Shown here one piece after another: positions 8,834-18,381 of a stretch of DNA of 64,000 nucleotides. Below the pieces are notes generated by a model. The model was not told where the DNA came from. It ran no database searches and saw only the letters and a program-made list of their open reading frames with translations. The stretch lies in NCBI RefSeq assembly GCF_950101795.1, contig NZ_CATNLZ010000037.1, positions 62,001-126,000 of the forward strand, read 5' to 3'. How positions within the stretch are numbered: position 1 is the stretch's first letter; each line of letters starts with the position of its first letter. Origin of the DNA: Nocardioides sp. T2.26MG-1. Its GTDB lineage: Bacteria > Actinomycetota > Actinomycetes > Propionibacteriales > Nocardioidaceae. The position numbers and the translations under genes were made by a program.

Positions 8834-9079
8834 ATGGGATACGGACTCGGTATCTTCCTGCTCGCTCTCGGTCTGATCCTGGCGCTGGCGGTGACCGACA
8901 GCATCTCGGGCGTGGATCTCACGATGGTGGGATGGATCCTCGCGGCGGTCGGCCTGCTTGCCGTGGTCCTGACCGCGATCTCCACCAACCGCGCCCGCCG
9001 CTCGACGGCGGTCACCACCCACGCGGACGGCACGCAGACCGTGGCGCAGCGCCGCGACGAGGCACCCCCGGCCATCTGA
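8834..9079 (+). CDS. Small two-helix membrane protein, DUF6458-like
   Basis: An 81-residue protein that starts MGYGLGIFLLALGLILALAV, followed by a second hydrophobic helix (VGWILAAVGLLAVVLTAI) and a basic, polar C-terminal tail with RNRARRS-like character. The MGxGxxIFLxALGxILA start is that of DUF6458 proteins, which are common and uncharacterised in Actinobacteria. ATG 8834 follows GAAAGGA at 8821-8827. The gene is divergent from the molybdopterin oxidoreductase and ends at a strong terminator. Confidence 0.8.
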   Translation: MGYGLGIFLLALGLILALAVTDSISGVDLTMVGWILAAVGLLAVVLTAISTNRARRSTAVTTHADGTQTVAQRRDEAPPAI

Positions 9080-9091
9080 GCCCGAGCCTGC

Positions 9092-9111
9092 GCCGGCCCT
9101 CGGGGGCCGGC
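9092..9111. terminator. Bidirectional terminator hairpin
   Basis: GCCGGCCC, a TCGG tetraloop and GGGCCGGC form a perfect 8-bp stem between the convergent genes ending at 9079 and 9117. There is no long T tract, as is usual in high-GC Actinobacteria. Confidence 0.7.
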
Positions 9112-9116
9112 TCTGC

Positions 9117-9803
9117 TCAGCGGCCCTGGACGATCCGCGGCCGGGCGTCCGGTCGCAGCCAGGTGAGCAGCCAGCGCATCTGCCGGGGGTTGCCGACCTG
9201 GGTGCAGCCGGCCGTCGGCGCCCAGCGGTGCCCGGGCTTCGAGGTGTGGTAGAAGATCCCGCTGCCCTTGCCGGGCACCGGGCGCGGCCCGGCCCCGGGC
9301 CGCAGCCGGACGTGGTTGTAGTCGACCACCCAGCCCGACCGCATGGACGGCCGGTTGCCGCTGGTGACGCCGGGGACCTCGACCCACGTGTTGTAGTTCG
9401 GCCCGGCGGCCCCCGAGACCACCGAGGTCGCGCGCCGGCGACGCCACGGCATCTCGCCGGGGTTCTCGGACCCGGTCGTGAACGTCACCTTGATCCGGTA
9501 GACCCCGACCGGGGAGCGGTTGTCCCCCTCCCGCTGCTTGCCCCAGCCCCGGCTCCCGATGGTGGAGCGGAACTCGCGGACCTTCTCCCAGCGGCCCTCC
9601 GCATCCCGCTCCCAGGCCTGGGTGAGCGTGCACCAGACCCGACGGCAGTAGTCGTGGCTCGACACGGTGCGGACCACCTGGGTCGTCCCCGCCGGCACCA
9701 GCTCCGCCCAGGGCGGAGCTGCCGCCTGCGCGGGTGCGGGCAACACGGCCGGCACCGTGGCTGCGAGGAGGAGGGCGAGGAGTGCTCCGAGTCGGCGTAC
9801 CAC
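9117..9803 (-). CDS. Secreted L,D-transpeptidase-like (YkuD) protein
   Basis: A 228-residue protein with a clear signal peptide (LGALLALLLAATVPAVLPAPAQA, cleavage after about residue 28). The mature part has GDNRSPVGVYRI, GIFYHT and a PTAGCTQVGNP segment; these match the order of the YkuD fold, in which the conserved His and the catalytic Cys sit in H-x(14-17)-[ST]-x-G-C. Such enzymes act on peptidoglycan cross-links or on attached proteins outside the membrane. GTG 9803 is the start that gives the complete signal peptide. The family is divergent from the canonical Ldt proteins, so activity is probable but not certain. Confidence 0.75.
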   Translation of the reverse strand: MVRRLGALLALLLAATVPAVLPAPAQAAAPPWAELVPAGTTQVVRTVSSHDYCRRVWCTLTQAWERDAEGRWEKVREFRSTIGSRGWGKQREGDNRSPVGVYRIKVTFTTGSENPGEMPWRRRRATSVVSGAAGPNYNTWVEVPGVTSGNRPSMRSGWVVDYNHVRLRPGAGPRPVPGKGSGIFYHTSKPGHRWAPTAGCTQVGNPRQMRWLLTWLRPDARPRIVQGR

Positions 9804-9983
9804 CGCTCGATGATCACACGGGAGCGCCTGGGATTGGGTGCCCGGACGGCCCTCGCGCTAGAGTTCTCAGGTTGCCTCCAGGGGCGACACGCCGTCCAAC
9901 GGCCGCGGAACCAGAGTGCCCGGGTGAACAGGCCCCGGCGCGCCGCGCAGCGATTGTGCCCGAGAGGGCCGGAAGGAGCCCGC

Positions 9984-10259
9984 ATGTCGATCGGTACCGA
10001 CGCGGAGACCAAGAAGAAGATCATCGCCGAGTACGCCACGACCGAGGGCGACACCGGCTCGCCGGAGGTCCAGATCGCGCTGCTCAGCCACCGCATCAGC
10101 CACCTCACCGAGCACCTCAAGACCCACAAGCACGACCACCACAGCCGTCGTGGTCTGCTGCTGCTCGTCGGTCAGCGCCGCCGGCTGCTGAACTACCTGC
10201 AGAAGACCGAGATCGCCCGCTACCGCTCTATTGTCGAGCGCCTGGGCCTGCGTCGCTGA
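9984..10259 (+). CDS. rpsO: 30S ribosomal protein S15
   Basis: The 91-residue protein matches S15 throughout, including GSPEVQIALLSHRISHLTEHLKTH-type sequence and the HDHHSRRGLLLLVGQRRRLL rRNA-binding segment. S15 binds 16S rRNA early in assembly of the 30S platform. ATG 9984 follows GGAAGGAG at 9971-9978. The rpsO-pnp order is conserved across bacteria. Confidence 0.98.
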   Translation: MSIGTDAETKKKIIAEYATTEGDTGSPEVQIALLSHRISHLTEHLKTHKHDHHSRRGLLLLVGQRRRLLNYLQKTEIARYRSIVERLGLRR

Positions 10260-10703
10260 CCTCGCCGCTCCTGCGGAGCGTCCGCCGCGTTGTCGGCCCT
10301 CGACGGCCCGCTTCGCTCCAAGGCCGCCTTCGGGCCTCCGCCTTGCGGCCGCACGCGCAGGAGCACCGAGGAACGCGACGCCCTGAGAACGCACGCGCTG
10401 GACGCCGCTCATCCGTAGCGGTGTCCGGCGCGGTTCTGCATATCCGGGCAATCCCGATAGTGTCGGACGCACCAGACTTCACCACTGAAGACAACTGAAG
10501 AACAGCAACCCAGGAGCGACCCGCACGTTCTGGCCCGGTCCTCGGTAGTGGCTCTCACGATCCGCGCCTCACCCAGGCGCACGGATCTGCGGGCCTCGAT
10601 CGAAGACCGGCCCCTCATGGCGGCTCTTCCTCCGGACACCGGAGAGAACTCCCGCCCCGAGCGGGACGCCGCGGATCGCTCCGCGAAGCAAAGGGACGAA
10701 CCC
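10260..10703 (+). promoter_or_regulatory. Long structured rpsO-pnp intergenic leader
   Basis: This 444-bp gap has no convincing gene. Just after rpsO there is a hairpin CGCTCC-TGC-GGAGCG (10266-10280), and a larger potential stem joins GGCCGC (10323-10328) with GCGGCC (10346-10351). A weak promoter candidate is TTCTGC (10434-10439) with GATAGT (10456-10461). In Streptomyces and E. coli the equivalent region carries an RNase III-processed stem-loop and a second promoter used in PNPase autocontrol; that role here is inferred from position. Confidence 0.45.
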
Positions 10704-12947
10704 TTGACTGAAGCCCATTCCACCGAGCCCGTGATCTCCGCCGTCGAGACGGTTCTCGACAACGGCAAGTTCGGCCAGCGCACCGTGAAGTTCGAGACCG
10801 GACTCCTCGCGCGCCAGGCCGCCGGCTCCGTCACCGCCTACCTCGATGACGAGACCATGCTGCTGTCGGCCACGACGGCGGGCAAGCACCCCAAGGACCA
10901 CTTCGACTTCTTCCCCCTCACGATCGACGTCGAGGAGCGGATGTACGCCGTGGGGCAGATCCCCGGCTCGTTCTTCCGGTCCGAGGGCCGGCCGGGCGAG
11001 GACGCGATCCTCACCTGCCGCCTGATCGACCGCCCGCTGCGACCGACGTTCAAGAAGGGCCTGCGCAACGAGGTCCAGGTCGTCATCACGGTGATGGCGC
11101 TCGACCCCGACATGCCCTACGACGTGCTCGCGATCAACGCCGCGTCGCTCTCCACCCAGATCTCCGGCCTGCCGTTCTCCGGCCCGGTCGGCGGCGTCCG
11201 CGTCGCCCTGATCGAGGGCCAGTGGGTCGCCTTCCCGTCGCACAGCCAGCTCGAGAACGCCGTCTTCGACATGGTCGTCGCCGGTCGGGTCACCGAGACC
11301 GGTGACGTCGCGATCATGATGGTCGAGGCCGAGGCCACCGAGCAGACCTGGGAGCTGGTGCAGTCCGGCACGCAGGCCCCGACCGAGTCGGTCGTCGCCA
11401 GCGGTCTCGACGCCGCCAAGCCGTTCATCAAGCAGCTCTGCGAGGCGCAGGCCCAGCTGGCCAAGGAGGCCGCCAAGCCGGTCGTCGACTTCCCGGTCTT
11501 CCTCGACTACGAGGACGACGTCTACGCCGCCGTCGAGGCCGCCACCAAGGCCGACCTCTCGGCCGCGATGACGATCGCCGACAAGCAGGAGCGCGAGGCC
11601 AAGACCGACGAGCTCAAGGCTGCGCTGCTCGACCAGCTCGCCGCCCAGTTCGAGGGTCGCGAGAAGGAGATCGGCGCGGCGTTCCGCTCGGTCAACAAGC
11701 AGGTCGTCCGCGAGCGGGTGCTGCGCGACAAGGTCCGCATCGACGGCCGCGGGCTGGCCGACATCCGGCCGCTGCACGCCGAGGTCGCGGTGATCCCGCG
11801 GGTCCACGGCTCCGCGCTGTTCGAGCGTGGCGAGACCCAGATCCTGGGCGTCACCACGCTGAACATGCTCACCATGGAGCAGAAGCTCGACACGCTCTCC
11901 CCGGAGAAGTCGCGCCGCTACATGCACAAGTACGTCTTCCCGCCGTTCTCCACCGGTGAGACCGGCCGCGTCGGCTCCCCGAAGCGTCGCGAGGTCGGCC
12001 ACGGTGCGCTGGCCCGCCGCGCGCTGCTGCCGGTGCTGCCCACGCGCGAGGAGTTCCCCTACGCGATCCGCCAGCTCTCCGAGGCCATGGGCTCCAACGG
12101 CTCCACCTCGATGGGCTCGGTCTGCGCCTCGACCCTGTCGCTGCTCCAGGCCGGTGTCCCGCTGCGGGCACCCGTCGCGGGCATCGCGATGGGCCTGATC
12201 TCCGGTGAGGTCGACGGCCAGCTCCAGTACGTCGCGATCACCGACATCCTGGGTGCCGAGGACGCGTTCGGCGACATGGACTTCAAGGTCGCCGGCACCC
12301 GCGAGTTCGTGACCGCGCTGCAGCTGGACACCAAGCTCGACGGCATCCCCGCCGAGGTCCTGGGCCAGGCGCTCCAGCAGGCGCGCGACGCCCGCATGAC
12401 GATCCTCGACGTGATGGCCGAGGCCATCGACGAGCCCGAGGAGATGTCGGTCTACGCGCCGCGCATCATCACCATCCGGATCCCGGTGGACAAGATCGGC
12501 GAGGTGATCGGTCCGAAGGGCAAGATCATCAACCAGATCCAGGACGACACGGGCGCCCAGCTCACGATCGAGGACGACGGCACCATCTACATCGGTGCCA
12601 CCAACGGTGAGGCCGCCGAGGCAGCGAAGAACGCCGTCAACGCGATCGCCAACCCGACGATGCCCGAGATCGGCGAGCGCTACATCGGCACCGTCGTCAA
12701 GACGACGAACTTCGGTGCGTTCGTCTCGCTGATGCCCGGCAAGGACGGCCTGCTGCACATCAGCAAGCTGCGCTCCCTCGCCGGCGGCAAGCGGGTCGAC
12801 GCGGTCGAGGACGTCGTCTCGGTCGGCCAGAAGATCCAGGTCCAGATCGCCGAGATCGACGACCGCGGCAAGCTGTCGCTGATCCCGGTCGTCGAGGGTG
12901 AGGACGCGCCGGCGGACGACGCCGAGGGTGCGGACGACTCCGAGTGA
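10704..12947 (+). CDS. pnp: Polyribonucleotide nucleotidyltransferase (PNPase)
   Basis: A 747-residue phosphorolytic 3'-5' exoribonuclease and polymerase. Two RNase PH-like cores are separated by the alpha-helical domain; the second core has the FPPFSTGETGRVGSPKRREVGHG segment in part and MGSNGSTSMGSVCAS. A KH domain follows from about residue 587 (VIGPKGKIINQIQ) and an S1 domain from about 656 (RYIGTVVKTTNFGAFV). TTG 10704 is chosen because AAGGGA lies 7 bp upstream and the protein then starts as its relatives do; an in-frame ATG at 10617 would add 29 atypical residues. Its stop overlaps a possible GTG of the next frame. Confidence 0.96.
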   Translation: MTEAHSTEPVISAVETVLDNGKFGQRTVKFETGLLARQAAGSVTAYLDDETMLLSATTAGKHPKDHFDFFPLTIDVEERMYAVGQIPGSFFRSEGRPGEDAILTCRLIDRPLRPTFKKGLRNEVQVVITVMALDPDMPYDVLAINAASLSTQISGLPFSGPVGGVRVALIEGQWVAFPSHSQLENAVFDMVVAGRVTETGDVAIMMVEAEATEQTWELVQSGTQAPTESVVASGLDAAKPFIKQLCEAQAQLAKEAAKPVVDFPVFLDYEDDVYAAVEAATKADLSAAMTIADKQEREAKTDELKAALLDQLAAQFEGREKEIGAAFRSVNKQVVRERVLRDKVRIDGRGLADIRPLHAEVAVIPRVHGSALFERGETQILGVTTLNMLTMEQKLDTLSPEKSRRYMHKYVFPPFSTGETGRVGSPKRREVGHGALARRALLPVLPTREEFPYAIRQLSEAMGSNGSTSMGSVCASTLSLLQAGVPLRAPVAGIAMGLISGEVDGQLQYVAITDILGAEDAFGDMDFKVAGTREFVTALQLDTKLDGIPAEVLGQALQQARDARMTILDVMAEAIDEPEEMSVYAPRIITIRIPVDKIGEVIGPKGKIINQIQDDTGAQLTIEDDGTIYIGATNGEAAEAAKNAVNAIANPTMPEIGERYIGTVVKTTNFGAFVSLMPGKDGLLHISKLRSLAGGKRVDAVEDVVSVGQKIQVQIAEIDDRGKLSLIPVVEGEDAPADDAEGADDSE

Positions 12948-12966
12948 CCAACGCTTCAACACCGGT

Positions 12967-12993
12967 GACCCGCCAGAGCATCTCTGGCGGGTC
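12967..12993. terminator. Strong hairpin after pnp
   Basis: GACCCGCCAGAG, loop CAT and CTCTGGCGGGTC form a perfect 12-bp stem 20 bp after the pnp stop codon. It argues that the pnp transcript ends here, or is stabilised here, and that the M16 peptidase gene starts farther downstream than its longest open frame. Confidence 0.75.
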
Positions 12994-13051
12994 GCCGTCT
13001 TCCCGGGGTACGACGCGCACGCTGCAGACGACCACCGACGCAGGGGGCCAG

Positions 13052-14296
13052 GTGACGTCGCGGGTGCGGCGTACCGTGCTGCCCTCCGGGTTGCGTGTGA
13101 TCAGCGAGCACCAGACCGGGGTGCGGTCCGCCGCCATCGGTGTGTGGGTCGGTGTCGGCTCGCGTGACGAGAGCCCCGCGCTGCACGGCTGCTCGCACTT
13201 CCTCGAGCACCTGCTGTTCAAGGGCACCGCGGAGCGGACGGCCCTGGACATCTCGGTGGCGCTCGACGCGGTCGGCGGGGAGTTCAACGCGTTCACCGCC
13301 AAGGAGTACACCTGCTTCCACGCGCGGGTCCTCGACGAGGATCTGCCGCTGGCGGTGGACGTGCTCGGCGACATGATCACCGCCTCGACCCTCGATGCCG
13401 AGGACGTCGAGGCGGAGCGCGAGGTGATCCTCGACGAGATCGCCATGCACGACGACGACCCCGACGACGTCGTGCACAACCTGTTCGCGGAGCAGGCGTG
13501 GGGCGACACCCCGCTCGGCCGCCCGATCGCGGGCACCGTCGCCTCGATCCGGTCGCTGACCCGTGACCAGGTACGCCGCTTCTACCGGCGCCACTACCGT
13601 CCCGCCAACATCGTGGTCGCCGCCGCCGGCAACGTCGACCACGCCGCCTTGGTGCGCCAGGTGCGGCAGGCCTTCGGCCGCAACGGCTGGCTCGACGGCC
13701 TCGACACTCCGGTCGAGGCGCGGCACGGGTCGCGCAAGCGGATCCGGCCCGGGCAGCTCGTGACGACCCGCCCCTTCGAGCAGGTCAACGTGGTGCTCGG
13801 CATGGAGGGGCTGCGGCGAGACGACGAGCGCCGGTTCGCCCTCGGTGTCCTCAACACCGCCCTGGGCGGCGGGACGTCGTCGCGGCTCTTCCAGGAGGTC
13901 CGCGAGCGCCGGGGCCTGGCCTACTCGGTGTTCTCCTTCGCCAGCCACCACGCCGACTCGGGCCTGGTCGGCGTGTCCGTCGGCTGCCTGCCGAGCAAGC
14001 TCGACGACGTGCTCGCCGTGGTCCGCGAGGAGCTCGCGAAGGTCGCCGAGTCCGGGATCACCGCCGAGGAGCTGGCCCGGGGCAAGGGCCAGCTGCGCGG
14101 GGGACTGGTGCTCGGCCTCGAGGACTCCGCCTCGCGGATGTCGCGGATCGGCAAGGCGGAGCTGGTCCACGACCGGCTGCTCAGCATCGACGAGGTGATC
14201 GACCGCATCGACGCGGTCACGCTCGACGAGGTCCGCGAGATCGCGGCCGAGGTCTTCTCGCGGCCCGAGATCCTCGCGGTGGTCGGTCCGGGCTGA
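13052..14296 (+). CDS. pepR: M16-family zinc metallopeptidase (PepR-like)
   Basis: A 414-residue processing-peptidase-like protein with the inverted zinc motif HFLEH (His49, Glu52, His53) in a GSRDESPALHGCSHFLEHLLFKGT-type context and a second M16 half containing ALGGGTSSRLFQEVRERRGLAYS. It closely resembles M. tuberculosis Rv2782c, whose gene also follows rpsO-pnp. The longest frame starts at GTG 12944, overlapping the pnp stop, but that would place the 12-bp pnp hairpin in the coding region and add 36 unconserved residues; GTG 13052 with GGGGG just upstream gives the family-like MTSRVRRTVLPSGLRV start. Physiological substrate unknown. Confidence 0.88.
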   Translation: MTSRVRRTVLPSGLRVISEHQTGVRSAAIGVWVGVGSRDESPALHGCSHFLEHLLFKGTAERTALDISVALDAVGGEFNAFTAKEYTCFHARVLDEDLPLAVDVLGDMITASTLDAEDVEAEREVILDEIAMHDDDPDDVVHNLFAEQAWGDTPLGRPIAGTVASIRSLTRDQVRRFYRRHYRPANIVVAAAGNVDHAALVRQVRQAFGRNGWLDGLDTPVEARHGSRKRIRPGQLVTTRPFEQVNVVLGMEGLRRDDERRFALGVLNTALGGGTSSRLFQEVRERRGLAYSVFSFASHHADSGLVGVSVGCLPSKLDDVLAVVREELAKVAESGITAEELARGKGQLRGGLVLGLEDSASRMSRIGKAELVHDRLLSIDEVIDRIDAVTLDEVREIAAEVFSRPEILAVVGPG

Positions 14297-14348
14297 CAGC
14301 ACCCCGCGCGGCTCGACACAGCGGTATGCGGCCAGGGAGGCTCCTCCC

Positions 14349-14600
14349 ATGGACAAGACCTCCTCGGGACCCGCACTCGCCCTGACCGCCACGTTGGCCC
14401 TGTACTTCCTGATCATGGCCGCGTGGGTCGACGACGGCACGGGTACCCCCGCCGACCACGCGGCGGCCAAGGTCCTCGGAGTCGTCGCCGGTGGCTTGGG
14501 TATCGCCGTCGTGTTCCTGTCGTGGCGCCTGATCAAGGAGCTCGACGCGCGCATCCTGCCCGGTTACGTGCCACCCGACGAGGACGGCACCCCGTCCTGA
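14349..14600 (+). CDS. Small membrane protein of unknown function
   Basis: An 83-residue protein with two hydrophobic helices at about 9-26 (ALALTATLALYFLIMAAW) and 41-58 (VLGVVAGGLGIAVVFLSW) and an acidic C-terminal tail. ATG 14349 is preceded by GGGAGG at 14335-14340. It follows pepR by 52 bp on the same strand. I do not recognise a family. Confidence 0.65.
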   Translation: MDKTSSGPALALTATLALYFLIMAAWVDDGTGTPADHAAAKVLGVVAGGLGIAVVFLSWRLIKELDARILPGYVPPDEDGTPS

Positions 14601-14622
14601 CCCGTCGCTGCGGTCCAGATCG

Positions 14623-15015
14623 TCATACGCGGTGTGGCTGCACGATCTGGACGAGGTGCCCGTCCGGATCCAGGACCCATGCGATCAGCAGCCGGTCGAG
14701 CCACGGCGCGGGCTCCTTGACCGGGGTGGCACCGAGTGTCTGGAGGCGCTCGTACGCGGCTGGCACGTCATCGGTCCACAAGACCACCGCGGCGCGTTGG
14801 CCGTCGGCGACGGGCTCGAGTCCGTGGTCCTGGCGGGTGGACGTCACGCTCGCGACGCCGAGCCGGTAGCCGTCGAGCACCAGGTCGACGTGGATCGGGT
14901 CGCCCTCGGTCGGCGTACGGAACACCTCGTCGAACCCGAGCGCGGTGTAGAAGTCGGCGGTACGAGCTGGGTCGCGGCTGAACAGCACGATCTGGGGCGT
15001 ACGGAACGTGGCCAT
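14623..15015 (-). CDS. VOC-superfamily (glyoxalase/bleomycin-resistance-like) protein
   Basis: A 130-residue protein with two beta-alpha-beta-beta-beta units of the VOC fold: IVLFSRDPARTADFYTALGF at the start and VPAAYERLQTLGATPVKEP in the second half, ending WVLDPDGHLVQIVQP. ATG 15015 is chosen because it starts directly before the first strand (MATFRTPQIVLF); the longer frame from 15132 adds non-conserved basic residues. The family covers metal-dependent isomerases, dioxygenases and binding proteins, so the reaction is not predictable here. Confidence 0.8.
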   Translation of the reverse strand: MATFRTPQIVLFSRDPARTADFYTALGFDEVFRTPTEGDPIHVDLVLDGYRLGVASVTSTRQDHGLEPVADGQRAAVVLWTDDVPAAYERLQTLGATPVKEPAPWLDRLLIAWVLDPDGHLVQIVQPHRV

Positions 15016-15079
15016 GGGCCAGAGCCTGTCAGATGGTGGCGCCCGCACCAGATCGCGCGGGGTGACTCGCTGCGGTGCG

Positions 15080-16465
<1,386 letters not shown>

Positions 16466-16580
16466 GACGCTCCTTCGGACAGGTGGCTGGAGGTATCGCC
16501 CCGACACCGAGATGCCGGCGCTGTTGTCATACAGGTGCCGGCCGAGCGTAGCGCCGCCCGCTGAGGTCGGCTGAGGGCGC

Positions 16581-17132
16581 CTAACGCACCAGCACCACGA
16601 CGGCGGCGCACGCGCACGCCCACAGCACGCTGACGAACGTGCCGATGATGAACCGCTCGGCGGCGCCGGTGCGGACGCCGTCCTCCGCGGCGCGGAGCTC
16701 GGGGTAGCGGCCGAGCCCCTTCACGGCGAGCACCACGGCGAGCCCCTCGGGCCAGCCGGCGACGAGGGTGGCGAGGATCGCGCCGCGCTCGAGCGCGCCG
16801 ATCCATGCTCCTCCGCGCAGCACCCGGCCCGCGGTCTGCATCGAGTCGGCCGGGGCCTCGCGCCGGTCGACGAGGTCGAAGACCAGGGCGGTCACCGGCC
16901 CACCGCCGGCGACGGCCACGGCGCCGGCGAGCAGCGCGAGGAGTGCGGTCAGTCCTCGCCCGTCGACGGCCACGTCGGGCGGGGCGGCGGCGACGACGCC
17001 GGCCGCGAGCAGGACCAGGAGGGAGGCGGGTGCCCAGATGCGGCGGGCGGTCCGGGCCCAGGCCCCGAGGGCGCAGACGAGCGCGCAGGCGAGCAGCACC
17101 ATCACCAGGGCGCCCCAGTTGTCGGCGGTCAT
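16581..17132 (-). CDS. Multi-helix membrane protein paired with SatD-like regulator
   Basis: A 183-residue hydrophobic protein with about five membrane helices (for instance GALVMVLLACALVCALGAW, ASLLVLLAAGVVAAA, LTALLALLAGAVAVAGGG and a C-terminal FVSVLWACACAAVVVLV). A RTGAAERFIIGTFVSV segment is conserved-looking. ATG 17132 overlaps the stop codon of the upstream SatD-like gene (ATGA), so the two are co-translated. Function unknown; the fixed pairing suggests that the regulator controls or senses through this protein. Confidence 0.75.
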   Translation of the reverse strand: MTADNWGALVMVLLACALVCALGAWARTARRIWAPASLLVLLAAGVVAAAPPDVAVDGRGLTALLALLAGAVAVAGGGPVTALVFDLVDRREAPADSMQTAGRVLRGGAWIGALERGAILATLVAGWPEGLAVVLAVKGLGRYPELRAAEDGVRTGAAERFIIGTFVSVLWACACAAVVVLVR

Positions 17133-17725
17133 GACGCCTCCTCCAGCAGGATCCGGGCGAGGACGCCGGCGAGCTCCTCGGCCCGCCGGGCCTCGACGAT
17201 GCCGGCGGCCTGGGCGCGCTGGCTCACCGCGGACTGGCTGATGCCGAGGCGCTTGCCGGCCTCGGCGTACGACAGGCCCTCGGCGACCAGGTCGGCGACC
17301 TCCCACCCGCGGGGGCTGCGCCGGGCCAGCACCGCCGCCCAGAGCCAGAGCGTGCTCTCGAGCGCGCGGCCTGCCCAGTGGTCGGCGACGACCCGGACGT
17401 GCCACGGGCTGGTCTTGGCGTCGGTGACGGCGGTGCGGGCGCGCAGGTACGCCGGGCCGCGGCCGGCCCGGGCGTGGTCGGGGAGCGGCTCCTCCACGAC
17501 GCCGACGCCGACGCCGACGTACCACTGGTCGGCGCGCAGCAGCTCGCCGACCGCGGCCATCGCCGCGTCGGCGTCGTCCAGGACCCCCTGGAGCTCGTCA
17601 CCCGCGGTGCGCTCGAAGGCCAGCAGCGTCGGGACCGGCGCCAGCCGTTCGAGGGTCTCGGGGATTCGGTCCGGCGTGTGGCTGCTGTCGCGCTGGTCGA
17701 CGGTGAGCACGAGGGCGACGGTCAT
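17129..17725 (-). CDS. SatD-like protein with C-terminal helix-turn-helix
   Basis: A 198-residue protein. The N-terminal part (VALVLTVDQRDSSHTPDRI, LLAFERTAGDELQGVLDDADAAM) has the plan of SatD proteins, originally named from an acid-tolerance locus in Streptococcus mutans. The C-terminus (VADLVAEGLSYAEAGKRLG, ISQSAVSQRAQAAGIVEA) is an HTH of sigma-region-4 or MerR-like appearance. ATG 17725 has AAGGAG upstream. The gene forms an overlapping pair with the downstream membrane protein. Its promoter contains repeated AT-rich operators, so autoregulation is likely. The biochemical role is unknown. Confidence 0.75.
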   Translation of the reverse strand: MTVALVLTVDQRDSSHTPDRIPETLERLAPVPTLLAFERTAGDELQGVLDDADAAMAAVGELLRADQWYVGVGVGVVEEPLPDHARAGRGPAYLRARTAVTDAKTSPWHVRVVADHWAGRALESTLWLWAAVLARRSPRGWEVADLVAEGLSYAEAGKRLGISQSAVSQRAQAAGIVEARRAEELAGVLARILLEEAS

Positions 17726-17736
17726 CAGGCTCCTTC

Positions 17737-17798
17737 CTGCAGATGAGCCTAGATTAGGAAATAACCTAATGCAAGCACCAGATAAGGAAATAACCTCA
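17737..17798 (-). promoter_or_regulatory. satD-like gene promoter with two operator copies
   Basis: On the minus strand TTGCAT and TAGGCT stand 17 bp apart and make a good promoter. In the spacer lies TTAGGAAATAACCTAA (17754-17769, plus-strand reading), an inverted repeat with TTAGG/CCTAA arms. The 12-bp core AGGAAATAACCT occurs again at 17785-17796, 29 bp away, and CCTAGATTAGG at 17747-17757 adds another pair of half-sites. The upstream copy overlaps the stop codon of the methyltransferase gene. The arrangement is typical of a repressor operator. Confidence 0.6.
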
Positions 17799-18311
17799 TC
17801 GACGTCCGATGATGCCGATGACCGGCGGGGCCTTCTGGTCGACCACCGAGACGCGGAAACCGCCCTCGGTCAGCGCCGCCGACGCCTTCTTCACGATCGT
17901 CGGCACGAGCTCGGGGCGGTTGGCCTCGTAGAACAGGAACACCTCGCCACCGGGGACGACCCGCTCGTGCAGCAGTGCGACCTCCTCGGTGCAGGAGCGC
18001 ACCCAGAACAGGTTGACGTTGAACGAGAACACCTTGTTCAGCCGCTTCACCGGGACGCGCAGGGTGGCCAGGTCGATCTGCCGGACCGTGAGCCGCCCCG
18101 ACTCCACGAACCGGGCACAGCGGCGCTTCGTGCGGTCGACGCCGGACTCGGAGCGGTCGATCGCGAACAGCTTGCCGGTCTCGAGCCGCTCGCAGATCAG
18201 CTCGGCTCCGGCGCCGGGACCACAGCCGATCTCCAGGACGTGGTCGGACGGCTGGACGTCCATGATGTCCACCGCCCACCGGATCCGAGGCGGGATCGTC
18301 TGCACTGCCAT
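17796..18311 (-). CDS. Class I SAM-dependent methyltransferase
   Basis: A 171-residue Rossmann methyltransferase with motif I HVLEIGCGPGAGAELI at about 24-39, an acidic motif II position in LFAIDRSESGV, and PGGEVFLFYEANRPE in the motif V/VI region. It is shorter than most and has no extra substrate domain. ATG 18311 gives a standard start before the core. It lies divergent from dapB. The substrate is not predictable; relatives are annotated only as methyltransferases. Confidence 0.8.
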   Translation of the reverse strand: MAVQTIPPRIRWAVDIMDVQPSDHVLEIGCGPGAGAELICERLETGKLFAIDRSESGVDRTKRRCARFVESGRLTVRQIDLATLRVPVKRLNKVFSFNVNLFWVRSCTEEVALLHERVVPGGEVFLFYEANRPELVPTIVKKASAALTEGGFRVSVVDQKAPPVIGIIGRR

Positions 18312-18381
18312 GGGGTCAGCCTGCCAGACGTGGGCAGGGCCCGGGAGGATGCCTCGCTCGGCTAGTAGGTTGTCGGGCGTG

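Noticed and set aside
10260..10703. Riboswitch or small protein gene in the pnp leader
   Set aside because: No known aptamer core is recognised, and short frames there lack ribosome sites and normal codon use.
10569..12962. 797-codon minus-strand frame opposite pnp
   Set aside because: A GC-bias shadow of pnp with no recognisable motif.
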